DNA from: Rubrivivax sp.
Lineage (GTDB): Bacteria; Pseudomonadota; Gammaproteobacteria; Burkholderiales; Burkholderiaceae_C
Length of the DNA stretch: 64,000 nt
Direction: 5' to 3'
NCBI GenBank assembly: GCA_027484825.1
Contig: JAIXSE010000029.1
Location: forward strand, 1-64,000
Below the pieces are notes generated by a model. The model was not told the DNA's origin. It made no database searches and worked only from the letters and a program-made list of their open reading frames with translations. This document shows positions 26,743-35,848 of this stretch, piece after piece. Each line of letters opens with the position of its first letter. Position 1 is the stretch's first letter. A program made the translations under genes and the position numbers.

Positions 26743-28086
26743 TCAGAACAGGTCGTTGAACGGCAGGAAGCGCAGCAGTTGGCCGGGCTCGACAGTGGCG
26801 CCCGGAGGCAGCTCGATGAGCCCATCGGCCCAGGCCGCCGAACTCATGACGCCGGAGCTCTGGTTCCCGAAGAGCGCCAGCCCGCCCTGGTCCGTCACCC
26901 GGCCGCGCAGGAATTCGCGACGCTTGTCCGCCTTGGTCCAGGTGAATTCAGCCGGCAGCTGATAGCCGCGCGGGGCCAGTTGCGTGGCGCCCTGCAGTTG
27001 CAGCAGCACGGGTCGCACGAACAGCAGGAAGGTGACGAAGCTCGACACCGGGTTGCCGGGCAGCCCCATGTAGAAGCAGCGGCCGTTGGGCGCTTGCGGA
27101 TGATGCACTTCGCCAAAGGCCAGCGGCTTGCCGGGCTTGATGGCAATCTGCCAGAGGTCCAGCCGCCCTTCCCGCTCCAGTGCGGGCTTGAGGTGGTCCT
27201 CTTCCCCGACGGAGACACCGCCGGAGCTCAGGATCAGGTCGCTGTCGCGGGCCGCGTCGCGCAGGGCGGCGCGGGTGGCATCCAGCGTGTCGGGCACGAT
27301 GCCCAGGTCCCGCACCTCGCAGCCCAATGCGAGCAGCAGTGCATGCAGCGTCGTGCGGTTGGAGTTGTAGATCTGGCCGGGGCCCAGCGGCTGTCCTGGC
27401 AGCACCAGTTCGTCGCCGGTCGAGAACAAGGCCACCCGAGGACGCCGGGCGACCGTCAGTTCAGCCGCCCCCGCGGTGGCGGCCAGCCCCAGCGCGGCGG
27501 CATTGAGCCGAGCACCAGCGCTCAGGATGGTCTGTCCGCGCTGGAGATCTTCCCCGCGGCGGCGGATGTGCTGCCCCTGCGGGACGGACAGCGGCACCCT
27601 CACCTGGCCCAGGCCACCGGCGGCGTCCGCCACGGCTTCGCACTGCTCCTGCATGAGGATGGTGTCCGCACCGTCCGGCACGGTGGCGCCGGTGAAGATG
27701 CGGGCGGCAGTACCCGGCTGCAGCGCCGTTGGCACCGAGCCTGCGGGCACGCGTTGGGAAACGGGCAGCAGTGCCGTTGCGCTGTCGGCGGACGCGTCGC
27801 CAGCCTGAAGCTCGGCCATGCGGACGGCATAACCGTCCATGGCGCTGTTGTCATAGGGCGGCACGTCCAGCGGCGAGACCAGGTCCTGCGCCAGGATGCG
27901 CCCCAGCGCCAACGGCGTGCTGACCGACTCGGTCAGGCCCAACGGCTGCACCTGCGACAGCAGTCGCTCCAGCGCCTGTTCCATCGGCAGCATGGGGGCA
28001 CGCTGGGGATGCGCGGTGGCGGTGGCGGTGCCGGTGCCGGCAGGCGAGCCGCTCGACGCGGCCCCGGATGTGGGGAACTCAGACAT
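26743..28086 (-). CDS. moeA: Molybdopterin molybdenumtransferase
   Basis: Inserts molybdenum into adenylated molybdopterin; cytoplasmic, 447 residues. MoeA landmarks are present: VPPYDNSAMDGYAVR, IFTGATVPDGADTILMQEQ, VALFSTGDELV, IYNSNRTTLHALL, LILSSGGVSVGEEDHLK, and FYMGLPGNPVSSFVTFLLFVRP split here as MGLPGNPVSS and FLLFVRP. An N-terminal Ala/Gly/Thr-rich extension of about 30 residues is poorly conserved, so an internal start is possible. The start overlaps the end of thrC by 8 bases, placing moeA-moaD at the end of the threonine operon. Confidence 0.95.
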   Translation of the reverse strand: MSEFPTSGAASSGSPAGTGTATATAHPQRAPMLPMEQALERLLSQVQPLGLTESVSTPLALGRILAQDLVSPLDVPPYDNSAMDGYAVRMAELQAGDASADSATALLPVSQRVPAGSVPTALQPGTAARIFTGATVPDGADTILMQEQCEAVADAAGGLGQVRVPLSVPQGQHIRRRGEDLQRGQTILSAGARLNAAALGLAATAGAAELTVARRPRVALFSTGDELVLPGQPLGPGQIYNSNRTTLHALLLALGCEVRDLGIVPDTLDATRAALRDAARDSDLILSSGGVSVGEEDHLKPALEREGRLDLWQIAIKPGKPLAFGEVHHPQAPNGRCFYMGLPGNPVSSFVTFLLFVRPVLLQLQGATQLAPRGYQLPAEFTWTKADKRREFLRGRVTDQGGLALFGNQSSGVMSSAAWADGLIELPPGATVEPGQLLRFLPFNDLF

Positions 28087-29488
28087 GGGTGGTGATGAAC
28101 TGCTTGACCTGCTCCACCGAGACCGGCATGACCTGCACCCGCTTGGGCCGGCTTTCCAGGTCGGCCAAGGCGGCCGGCCGGGGCGGCACCAGGCCCAGGG
28201 CTTCCTCGATGGTGGCAGCGAACTTGGCGGGCAAGGCGGTTTCCAGCACCAGCATGGGCACGCCCGGCTGACGCTGTTCCAGGGCCACCTTGAGCCCGTC
28301 GGCGGTGTGGGTGTCGATCACCTGGCCATAACGCTGATGGCACAGGCGGATGGTGGCCAGACGGTCCGCATGGCTGCTGCGACCGGAGCTGAAACCAAAG
28401 CGCTCGGTGATGCGGGCGCGCTCCTGCTCGGTCAGGGCGAAGAAGCCCTGGCTGGCCAGTTGCTCGCTGAAGAGCTGGCGCACCCGATCGCCGTCCCGAT
28501 CCAGCAGATCGAAGATGAAGCGCTCGAAGTTGCTGGCCTTGGAAATGTCCATGGACGGGCTGGAGGTCTCCAGCGTCTGAGCCGCGCCGCGCGGGCGGTA
28601 GACGCCGGTGCGGAAGAACTCGTCCAGCACGTCGTTTTCGTTGGTGGCCACGACCAGACGCTCGATCGGCAGGCCCATCATGCGCGCCACATGGCCGGCG
28701 CAGACGTTGCCGAAGTTGCCCGACGGCACGGTGAAGCTGACCTTCTGGTCGTCACGCGTCGTCGCCTGGAACCATGCGGCGAAGTAGTACACCACCTGCG
28801 CCAGCAGACGGGCCCAGTTGATCGAGTTGACGGTACCGATGCGGTAGCGGCGCTTGAAGTCCAGGTCGTTGGAGACGGCCTTGACGATGTCCTGGCAGTC
28901 GTCGAAGACACCGTCCAGCGCCAGGTTGTGGATGTTGGCGTCCTGCAGGCTGAACATCTGCGCCTGCTGGAACGGGCTCATGCGGCCATTGGGGCTGAGC
29001 ATGAAGACCTGGATGCCCGCCTTACTGCGCATGGCGTATTCGGCGGCGCTGCCGGTGTCACCGGAGGTGGCGCCCAGGATGTTGAGCGTCTCGCCGCGGC
29101 GGCCCAGTTCGTATTCGAACAGCTGGCCGAGCAACTGCATGGCCATGTCCTTGAAGGCCAGCGTCGGGCCGTTGGACAGGGCCACCAGCGCCAGGTTCTC
29201 TTCCAGCGGCTTGAGCGGCGTGATCTGCGGCGTGCCGAAGACGGCCTCGGTGTAGGTGCGACGCACCAGGGTCTTCAGATCGTCGGCGGGGATGTCGTCG
29301 ATGTAGAGCGACAGGATCTCCACCGCCAGGTCGGCATAGGAGAGACCGCGCCAGCGGGCCAGGGTCGCGCCATCCACCTGCGGGTAGGCGGTGGGCAGAT
29401 ACAGCCCGCCATCCGGCGCCAGGCCTTCCAGCAGGATGTCGCAGAAGTGGCGTTGGGCGTGATCGCCGCGGGTGCTGATGTACTTCAC
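28079..29488 (-). CDS. thrC: Threonine synthase
   Basis: A PLP enzyme converting O-phosphohomoserine to threonine, 469 residues. The PLP lysine is in GPTLAFKDMAMQLLG, and phosphate-binding motifs ATSGDTGSAAEYAM and VPSGNFGNVCAGHVA are present. The family start is KYISTRG, preceded here by a GTG codon at 29486-29488, and I take that as the start. It overlaps the stop of the upstream repeat-protein gene (GTGA), and no good ribosome-binding site is seen. Expression may therefore depend on translational coupling to that inserted gene. Codons up to 29614 in frame are not family-like. Confidence 0.96.
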   Translation of the reverse strand: MKYISTRGDHAQRHFCDILLEGLAPDGGLYLPTAYPQVDGATLARWRGLSYADLAVEILSLYIDDIPADDLKTLVRRTYTEAVFGTPQITPLKPLEENLALVALSNGPTLAFKDMAMQLLGQLFEYELGRRGETLNILGATSGDTGSAAEYAMRSKAGIQVFMLSPNGRMSPFQQAQMFSLQDANIHNLALDGVFDDCQDIVKAVSNDLDFKRRYRIGTVNSINWARLLAQVVYYFAAWFQATTRDDQKVSFTVPSGNFGNVCAGHVARMMGLPIERLVVATNENDVLDEFFRTGVYRPRGAAQTLETSSPSMDISKASNFERFIFDLLDRDGDRVRQLFSEQLASQGFFALTEQERARITERFGFSSGRSSHADRLATIRLCHQRYGQVIDTHTADGLKVALEQRQPGVPMLVLETALPAKFAATIEEALGLVPPRPAALADLESRPKRVQVMPVSVEQVKQFITTHV

Positions 29489-31245
29489 TGGACGGAGGAT
29501 GCAGTAGGTGACGAAGGAACGCGGGAGGCCTGAGCACCGGGCACCGGAATGCCAGAGGACAGGAGATCCGCCTGGTCCGGAGACGCGGGAAGCTCCGGAA
29601 ACCGCGCAGACCACTCGATTGTGAGGCTGGCCATCTGGGTTTCGAATTCTGGATTGGGCGATACGGTCTTCGCCGTTGCGAGGCTACGCCAGTGCAGCCA
29701 CAGGGCACGGGAGGAACGATTCGCTCGATCCAGAAACGAGGAGGACAACTGTACAGCCAGTCGAGCAGCCTCTTGCGCGGCTGATGAGTCCCCTTGTTCG
29801 CGAAGCAGGCCGACGGCGCAGGGTAACAAGGCTGCCCACTGTGACATCAAGCCGATGTCTTCAGGGTCCAGCGCGTCTGGCGCGGCCTTGAGCCTCGACT
29901 TCGCCGTGGCAATCACCTCGCCCAGCAGAAGGCCTGCGCTGGTCGGGTCTCCCTGTTTCAGACGGAGTCTGGCGAAGGTGATCCAGACCAGGCTCGACAC
30001 CCAGGCATTCGCTGGAGCGTCCCAGACGGACGCTTCGGTTCCGGTCAAGAGCGACAGCGCCGGACCCAATACGGATTCAGCCGCCGCAAAGTCCCCCTGC
30101 ATGGCTTTGATGTGGGCCCATCCGACCAGCGAAGCACTGAGCGCACGCTGGGCGGGGCCATCGCCCCGCGCGGTCAAATCGCGGCGACGCAAGCTCGCCA
30201 CCTCATTCACCGCCCGCTCGGCGATCGACCATTCACGCAGCCGTGCTGCCGCGAACCAAAGCGGGTCCATGGCAGCTTCCAGCACCATAGCCCCCACCGA
30301 CTCCGTACCCAGCTGCTGCGCATGCGAGCGGGCCGCCGCCTCCGCGCGAAGATGCTCGGTGAGCGCCGCCTGCAAATGGCCCTGCGCAGCCAGGGTATCG
30401 GCGCGCGCCAATGCGGCCAGACATTCGTCGTGCGTGATGCCGATGGTGAACCGACCAGGCTCCACATTGGCGCGGCGCAGGTCGGTCAATTGCACCAGCT
30501 TCTCGGCCACCGCCGAGGCGACCGTCAGATGGCCGCCCGCCAGCGCAGCCTGAACTTCTTGCGCTCCATCACTGATCGGTAGATCAAAGATGCGGACGTC
30601 GTCGAGATCCTGGACTGACAGTGTCCGCTCGCCGAAGATGGCCAACCAACGGGTGAGCCAAGGCGAGGCAAAAACGGTGAGGGAATCTCCGAACGCGAGC
30701 CGATGGGCCGACGCGACGCAAAGCTGCAACTCCGCCGCGCTCACGTCATACGCTGGCCGCTCCCACTCCGCCGCCAGCGTGACAGTCAGCGAGCGCACAT
30801 GCCAAAGGTCGGGCGCCGACGAGGCCGCCATTCGCAGGCCGGTTTCGGGCAGGAGCAAGATCATGCCTGTGCTGAATGAAGCCTCCAGCCTTCCGCGGCG
30901 CTCGTTCAGACGGCTCAGCAGTTCGCCTCGCTCTTGGTCCCACGCTGGCACACCGGCTCCGCGATGGGCCTCCAGCCAGCACAGTCGAACGTCCGGCCGC
31001 TCCACCGCCGAGAGGGTCTCCCGCAGCGCCTCGGCAGCAAAACCCTGCGGTTCCGTGATCGAGACATCGGCCACAGCGGTGGGCTCGCCCACCCAGTCGA
31101 TGACCTTGGACTTCAGCGTCGCGACAAGCGCCGCATCCCGCACCAGCACCACGAACAAGCCAAAGCCGTCCATCAGCCGAAGTCGGCGCTCCAACTGGCG
31201 CCAGACCTGCTCCAGACCAGGGTCAACTGACACTGGTGATGTCAT
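29485..31245 (-). CDS. Helical-repeat (TPR-like) protein of unknown function
   Basis: About 586 residues from the ATG at 31245 (another ATG at 31275). The N-terminal 170 residues look like an alpha/beta domain (FGLFVVLVRDAALVATLKSK, WDQERGELLSRLNERRGRLE, APDLWHVRSLTVTLAAEWE). The APDLWxxRS-type segment is reminiscent of proteins encoded beside STAND/AAA ATPases. The remainder is alanine-rich paired helices resembling tetratricopeptide repeats. It overlaps the upstream ATPase gene by about 23 bases and the downstream thrC start by 3 bases, so it is embedded in the threonine operon. No catalytic motif is recognised. Function is unknown; partnership with the ATPase is inferred from overlap. Confidence 0.75.
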   Translation of the reverse strand: MTSPVSVDPGLEQVWRQLERRLRLMDGFGLFVVLVRDAALVATLKSKVIDWVGEPTAVADVSITEPQGFAAEALRETLSAVERPDVRLCWLEAHRGAGVPAWDQERGELLSRLNERRGRLEASFSTGMILLLPETGLRMAASSAPDLWHVRSLTVTLAAEWERPAYDVSAAELQLCVASAHRLAFGDSLTVFASPWLTRWLAIFGERTLSVQDLDDVRIFDLPISDGAQEVQAALAGGHLTVASAVAEKLVQLTDLRRANVEPGRFTIGITHDECLAALARADTLAAQGHLQAALTEHLRAEAAARSHAQQLGTESVGAMVLEAAMDPLWFAAARLREWSIAERAVNEVASLRRRDLTARGDGPAQRALSASLVGWAHIKAMQGDFAAAESVLGPALSLLTGTEASVWDAPANAWVSSLVWITFARLRLKQGDPTSAGLLLGEVIATAKSRLKAAPDALDPEDIGLMSQWAALLPCAVGLLREQGDSSAAQEAARLAVQLSSSFLDRANRSSRALWLHWRSLATAKTVSPNPEFETQMASLTIEWSARFPELPASPDQADLLSSGIPVPGAQASRVPSSPTASSVQ

Positions 31246-32578
31246 GGGCAGCAGCCGACGGTGGCGTCCAGCCATTGATCAAGGGCCACAGCAGCGGATT
31301 CAAATCGACCCAATCGTCCCCATTGCGATAGTTGAGCACCGCGCGGACGTCGAATAAATGAGCCACGACGGACAGATCCTCTCGGCTGCCCAGGCTCAGC
31401 GCATTCGACGTTGCAATGGTCTTGAGCAACGGGAATTCGTCCCGAACGACCAGATTCTCAAACTCGCGCTCATGTCGGCGGATGACGATGGCGATGATGT
31501 CGTCATCTGCTTGAAGCGGCAGGCGTTGTGGCTGGAAATAGGCCTCCTCCAGCGCATCGATCAGCAGCCGCCTCAGCAGTTGACGCAAGTCTCCCCCGGA
31601 CGCCAGGATCAATCGATCCAGTGCACCTTCCGAGATCACCCGGCGCCAGTCGGCAAAGCGTCGCTCCACCACACCGCGCATCGCCTCGACGCCGTTCGGG
31701 CGAGGCTGGCGCCTGGCCACCGCCGGCGGTTCGAACACACGGACTGATGCCAGCATGAACAGCCGCACCAAGGATTTGATGTTGGTGAGATAGGGCAGAT
31801 AAGGGGGCACCGAATACACCATCTGCACGCCGGGGACGCGCAGTTGATGCAGGTCGCCATCGAACAGGCGCACGATGCGCCCGAACATCTCACTGGCTTC
31901 GCTTCCCACCCCTCTGAGGCGCTCGAGCGAATCGACGATCAGCACGATCTTGCGTCGGCCCAGCGCGGCGCGGACTTCCTCCGCCATATCCGAGACAAAG
32001 GCCGTGCATTCCGCCATCACCTTCTCGCGGCGCGCCAGGTCGAACTCTGTCAGGCGGCGAGCGATCGATTGCTGCTGCTTGCGGAATTCCGCCCTGACAC
32101 CGCCCACGGTGACGCCAGTGATCTCGACGTCGCTTTGCAGCCAAGCCACAAACCGTGCCAGCAAGCCGCTGCCAGGCGCGTCTGCTTTCCGTCCGAGCGC
32201 GTCTGCCTGGCTGAGCCGGTCCGCAAAGGCGATGGCAATCACCAGCAGCAGGGTCACGGTATCCACCGGATGCGTGTCGCTGAGATAGTCCATCGCATCG
32301 ACGATATAGGCACGCGTGTCGTCCGATGCATTCAGGACCGTCGCCAGTCGCTTCAGCTCGGTGCTTTTGCCGGTACCGCGTTGGCCGCTGAAGTAATAAA
32401 GCCCTTCCTCGTCCGATCGCTGGATGGCGCGCTCCAGGAGCGCGATCACATCGTCCGCCCCCTCCCCGTGGAGGTGGTGAACATAAAGACGGCTCTCATA
32501 GTCCAGCGGTCCCGGGTCATTGGCCAGCACCCGGGAAAAGTCATCCACCAAGACCTGGAGAGCTTGGGCATTCATCAT
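31223..32578 (-). CDS. P-loop ATPase of unknown function (AAA/STAND-like)
   Basis: About 451 residues. Walker A is GQRGTGKSTELKRL at about residues 67-80, and Walker B is KIVLIVDSLERLRG near residue 215. A central segment (LDLARREKV-type helix, FRKQQQSIARRL) and a C-terminal helical domain (SGGDLRQLLRRLLIDALEEA) resemble the sensor/lid part of AAA or STAND NTPases. It lies 37 bases downstream of hom and overlaps the repeat-protein gene, forming a two-gene cassette not normally found in this operon. The start is one of two consecutive ATGs (32578 or 32575) with a weak ribosome-binding site. Role unknown; a defence or signalling switch is possible but unproven. Confidence 0.8.
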   Translation of the reverse strand: MMNAQALQVLVDDFSRVLANDPGPLDYESRLYVHHLHGEGADDVIALLERAIQRSDEEGLYYFSGQRGTGKSTELKRLATVLNASDDTRAYIVDAMDYLSDTHPVDTVTLLLVIAIAFADRLSQADALGRKADAPGSGLLARFVAWLQSDVEITGVTVGGVRAEFRKQQQSIARRLTEFDLARREKVMAECTAFVSDMAEEVRAALGRRKIVLIVDSLERLRGVGSEASEMFGRIVRLFDGDLHQLRVPGVQMVYSVPPYLPYLTNIKSLVRLFMLASVRVFEPPAVARRQPRPNGVEAMRGVVERRFADWRRVISEGALDRLILASGGDLRQLLRRLLIDALEEAYFQPQRLPLQADDDIIAIVIRRHEREFENLVVRDEFPLLKTIATSNALSLGSREDLSVVAHLFDVRAVLNYRNGDDWVDLNPLLWPLINGWTPPSAAAHDITSVS

Positions 32579-32615
32579 CAATCAGCCATGCAAACGAAGC
32601 CCTGATATTTTCGCA

Positions 32616-33932
32616 TCAGGCCAGCTCTTCCTTGCGCAGCGCAACGATCGGCGCCAGCACCGTCTCCAGTGCCTGCATCTGCTGCAGGGCCTTGGTCATG
32701 CGGCCTTCCTGGGTGTCGTGGGTCAGGATGATCAGGTCCGTCTGGCTCTCGCCTTCGGCCGACTCCCGCTGCAGCACCGCATCAATGCTGATCTGATGCT
32801 CCGCCAGGATGGTCGTGATGCGCGACAGCACCCCGGCCTGGTCCGCCACCCGCAGGCGCAGGTAGAAGGCAGTCTGCACCTGATCCATCGGCAGGATGGG
32901 GGTGTTGTTCATGGCCTCCGGCTGGAAGGCCAGATGCGGCACCCGGTGATCCGGGTCGGCGGTGGCCAGGCGGGTGATGTCCACCAGGTCGGCGATCACG
33001 GCCGAGGCGGTCGGCTCTGCGCCGGCGCCCTTGCCGTAATAGAGCGTCGTGCCGACCGCATCCGCCTGCACCAGCACCGCATTCATCGCACCTTCGACAT
33101 TGGCGATGAGGCGGTTGGCCGGGATCAGCGTGGGGTGCACCCGCAACTCGATGCCGCCCACATCCTGACGTCGGCGGGCAATGCCCAGCAGCTTGATGCG
33201 GTAGCCGAGCTGCTCGGCGTATTTGATGTCGGTAGCCTGCAGCTGGGTGATGCCCTCCACATGGGCGCGGTCGAACTGCACCGGGATGCCGAAGGCGATC
33301 GCGCTCATGATGGTGGCCTTGTGGGCCGCGTCCACGCCTTCGATGTCGAAGGTGGGGTCGGCTTCGGCATAGCCCAGGCGCTGCGCTTCCTTGAGCACCG
33401 TGGCGAAGTCCAGGCCCTTGCCCCGCATCTCCGACAGGATGAAGTTGGTGGTGCCGTTGATGATGCCGGCGATCCATTCGATGCGGTTGGCGGTCAGGCC
33501 CTCACGCAGCGCCTTGATGATGGGAATGCCCCCCGCCACCGCCGCTTCAAAGGCCACCATCACGCCCTTCTCGCGGGCGGCGGCGAAGATCTCGCTGCCA
33601 TGCACCGCCAGCAGCGCCTTGTTGGCGGTGACCACATGCTTGCCGGCGGCGATGGCTTCCAGCACCAGGCTGCGGGCCACGCCGTAGCCACCGATCAGCT
33701 CGACGACGATGTCGATGTCCGGATGGGCGATGACCTGGCGCGCGTCGGACACCACCGTGCAGGCGTCTCCGACGATGCTGCGCGCCCGCTCGACATCCAG
33801 ATCGGCCACCATGGTGATCTCGATGCCGCGGCCGGCGCGTCCGCGGATGTCTTCCTGGTTGCGACGCAGCACCTGGAACGTGCCGCCACCGACGGTACCA
33901 ATGCCCAGCAGGCCAACTTTGATCGGATTCAT
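32616..33932 (-). CDS. hom: Homoserine dehydrogenase
   Basis: Reduces aspartate semialdehyde to homoserine with NAD(P)H; 438 residues. The nucleotide-binding motif VGLLGIGTVGGGTFQVL is at residues 5-21. The catalytic domain has AGIINGTTNFILSEM and YAEADPTFDIEGVDAAHK. A C-terminal ACT domain (YLRLRVADQAGVLSRITTIL) provides feedback inhibition by threonine. It is 30 bases after alaA. In related bacteria thrC follows directly, but here two foreign-looking genes intervene. Confidence 0.98.
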   Translation of the reverse strand: MNPIKVGLLGIGTVGGGTFQVLRRNQEDIRGRAGRGIEITMVADLDVERARSIVGDACTVVSDARQVIAHPDIDIVVELIGGYGVARSLVLEAIAAGKHVVTANKALLAVHGSEIFAAAREKGVMVAFEAAVAGGIPIIKALREGLTANRIEWIAGIINGTTNFILSEMRGKGLDFATVLKEAQRLGYAEADPTFDIEGVDAAHKATIMSAIAFGIPVQFDRAHVEGITQLQATDIKYAEQLGYRIKLLGIARRRQDVGGIELRVHPTLIPANRLIANVEGAMNAVLVQADAVGTTLYYGKGAGAEPTASAVIADLVDITRLATADPDHRVPHLAFQPEAMNNTPILPMDQVQTAFYLRLRVADQAGVLSRITTILAEHQISIDAVLQRESAEGESQTDLIILTHDTQEGRMTKALQQMQALETVLAPIVALRKEELA

Positions 33933-33962
33933 GGTGAAGATTCTTTCAATGGGTCACTTGGA

Positions 33963-35189
33963 TCAGCGGCCGTGACGCTTGCGATAGTGCGACAGGAACC
34001 GCTCGATGCGGCCCACTGCCTCACGGAGGTCGTCCGTGTTGGGCAGGAAGACCAGCCGGAAGTGATCGGGGGTCTTCCAGTTGAAGCCCGTCCCTTGAAC
34101 GATCAGTACCTTTTCCTCGGCCAGCAGGTCGTAAGCGAACTGCTGGTCGTCCTCGATCGGATAGATCGTGGGGTCCAGGCGGGGGAACATGTAGAGCGCA
34201 GCCTTGGGCTTGACCACGCTCACACCGGGAATCTGCGAGAGCAGTTCATAAGCGAGGTCACGCTGGCGGGCCAGCCGGCCGCCCGGGGCCACCAGGTCGT
34301 TGATCGACTGGTAGCCGCCCAGGGCGGTCTGGATGGCCAGTTGGCCGGGGGTGTTGGCGCACAACCGCATCGAAGCCAGCATGTTCAGGCCGGTGATGTA
34401 GTCGGTGGCGTGGCGCTTGTCTCCGGACACCACCATCCAGCCGGCGCGGTAGCCGCAGGAGCGGTAGTTCTTGGACAGGCCGTTGAAGGTCAGCGTCAGC
34501 ACGTCGTCCGACAGGGAGGCGATGCTGGTGTGCACCTCGCCGTCGTAGAGCGTCTTGTCGTAGATCTCGTCGGCCATGACGATCAGCTGATGCTGACGGG
34601 CAATCTCCACCAAGGCCTGCAGCAACTCCTTGGGATAGAGCGCGCCGGTCGGGTTGTTGGGATTGATCACCACGATGGCCTTGGTGCGGGGCGTGATCTT
34701 GGCGCGAATATCGTCCAGGTCCGGCAGCCAGCCGTTGGATTCGTCGCAGACGTAATGCACCGGCTCACCGCCGGACAGCGCCACCGCGGCGGTATAGAGG
34801 GGATAGTCCGGGGCCGGCAGCAGCACTTCGTCGCCGTTGTCCAGCAGCGCGTTCAGGGCCATCACGATCAGTTCGGAGGCGCCGTTGCCCAGATAGACGT
34901 CATCCACCGTCACGCCGGAAATGCCCTTTTCCTGGCAGTAATGCACCACCGCCTTGCGCGGAGCGAACAAACCCTTGGAGTCGGTATAGCCGGCCGCGTC
35001 GGGCAGGTTGCGAATCATGTCCTGGACGATCTCGTCCGGCGGCTGCAGGCCGAAGGCGGCGATATTGCCGATATTCAGCTTGATGATTTTCTGGCCTTCC
35101 TCTTCCATCTGCCGCGCCTTGTCCAGCACGGGTCCCCGGATGTCGTAACAGACATTGGCCAACTTGCTGGACTTGGTGACGGTCTTCAA
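33963..35189 (-). CDS. alaA: Alanine aminotransferase, AlaA/AlaT type
   Basis: A 408-residue class I aminotransferase that interconverts pyruvate and alanine using glutamate. The N-terminus SSKLANVCYDIRGPVLDKA and the segment NPNNPTGALYPKELL closely match E. coli AlaA. The PLP lysine lies in FNGLSKNYRSCGYRAGW, and NMLASMRLCANTPGQLAIQ is also family-typical. It is the first gene of the minus-strand threonine operon (alaA-hom-cassette-thrC-moeA-moaD). The 102-base gap to the divergent Mth938 gene should hold both promoters. Confidence 0.93.
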   Translation of the reverse strand: MKTVTKSSKLANVCYDIRGPVLDKARQMEEEGQKIIKLNIGNIAAFGLQPPDEIVQDMIRNLPDAAGYTDSKGLFAPRKAVVHYCQEKGISGVTVDDVYLGNGASELIVMALNALLDNGDEVLLPAPDYPLYTAAVALSGGEPVHYVCDESNGWLPDLDDIRAKITPRTKAIVVINPNNPTGALYPKELLQALVEIARQHQLIVMADEIYDKTLYDGEVHTSIASLSDDVLTLTFNGLSKNYRSCGYRAGWMVVSGDKRHATDYITGLNMLASMRLCANTPGQLAIQTALGGYQSINDLVAPGGRLARQRDLAYELLSQIPGVSVVKPKAALYMFPRLDPTIYPIEDDQQFAYDLLAEEKVLIVQGTGFNWKTPDHFRLVFLPNTDDLREAVGRIERFLSHYRKRHGR

Positions 35190-35291
35190 GATTTCTCCAG
35201 TGGAAAAGGCGGGAAAATAGTCCTTGATTTGAACACAGGGTCTGCGGCATCCGGGTGCATCGGGCCTGCGTCGCTGCCAAAATCAGCCTCA

Positions 35292-35666
35292 ATGAAATTT
35301 CAACTCGACCAGCCGCAGGGCGGCAACACCATCTCCCGCCATGACGGCCGCAGCGTCTGGGTCAACGGGACGGAACACCGCAGCAGTTTGCTGGTGCCCT
35401 GGCAAGGCACCGTGCAGGCCTGGGACCTGCCGCGCTTCGAGGACCTGACCGAGGTCCATTTCGAGCGCATCCGCGACCTGAAGCCTGAACTGGTCATCTT
35501 TGGCAGCGGCAGCCGCATCCAGTTTGCACGTCCGCAGCTCTACCGGGCGCTGATCGACGCCCGCATCGGCATGGAGACCATGGACCTGGGGGCTGCCTGC
35601 CGCACCTACAACGTGCTGGCCAGCGAAGGCCGGGCGGTGCTGGCGGCGCTGATGATCGAAGGCTGA
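35292..35666 (+). CDS. Mth938-like domain protein (DUF498)
   Basis: A 124-residue single-domain protein with the Mth938 fold, related to mitochondrial complex I assembly factor NDUFAF3. Typical segments are PELVIFGSGSRIQFARP and ETMDLGAACRTYNVLASEGR. The start codon at 35292 gives the expected N-terminus (MKFQLDQPQGGNTISRHD). It is divergent from alaA, a placement frequent in Burkholderiales. Biochemical function in bacteria is unknown. Confidence 0.88.
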   Translation: MKFQLDQPQGGNTISRHDGRSVWVNGTEHRSSLLVPWQGTVQAWDLPRFEDLTEVHFERIRDLKPELVIFGSGSRIQFARPQLYRALIDARIGMETMDLGAACRTYNVLASEGRAVLAALMIEG

Positions 35667-35774
35667 GCCTTCTTCAGCCCTACCGCCCTACCCGTTCCCA
35701 ATCCCCCCCATGACTTTAGGGAGGGGGTGAACGGCCCACCCGGGCGAACGGTTGACGCGGGGCGTTCCGGCATG

Positions 35775-35803
35775 GGCGATGGACGATCCATTCAACGTAT
35801 AAT
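35775..35803 (+). promoter_or_regulatory. Probable promoter of bcp
   Basis: A perfect TATAAT at 35798-35803 lies 45 bases before the bcp start codon. The hexamer at the expected -35 distance is weak; a TTGACG at 35752 is too far (40-base spacing). The strong -10 in GC-rich DNA makes a promoter likely. Confidence 0.5.
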
Positions 35804-35848
35804 CGCTGGCTATGCCCGCCCGGGCACCTTTCTCTGTAAAAACGCCAC

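Noticed and set aside
32520..35291. The long N-terminal extension in frame with the Mth938 gene
   Set aside because: It is antisense to hom and alaA; the real gene begins at 35292, where family similarity starts.
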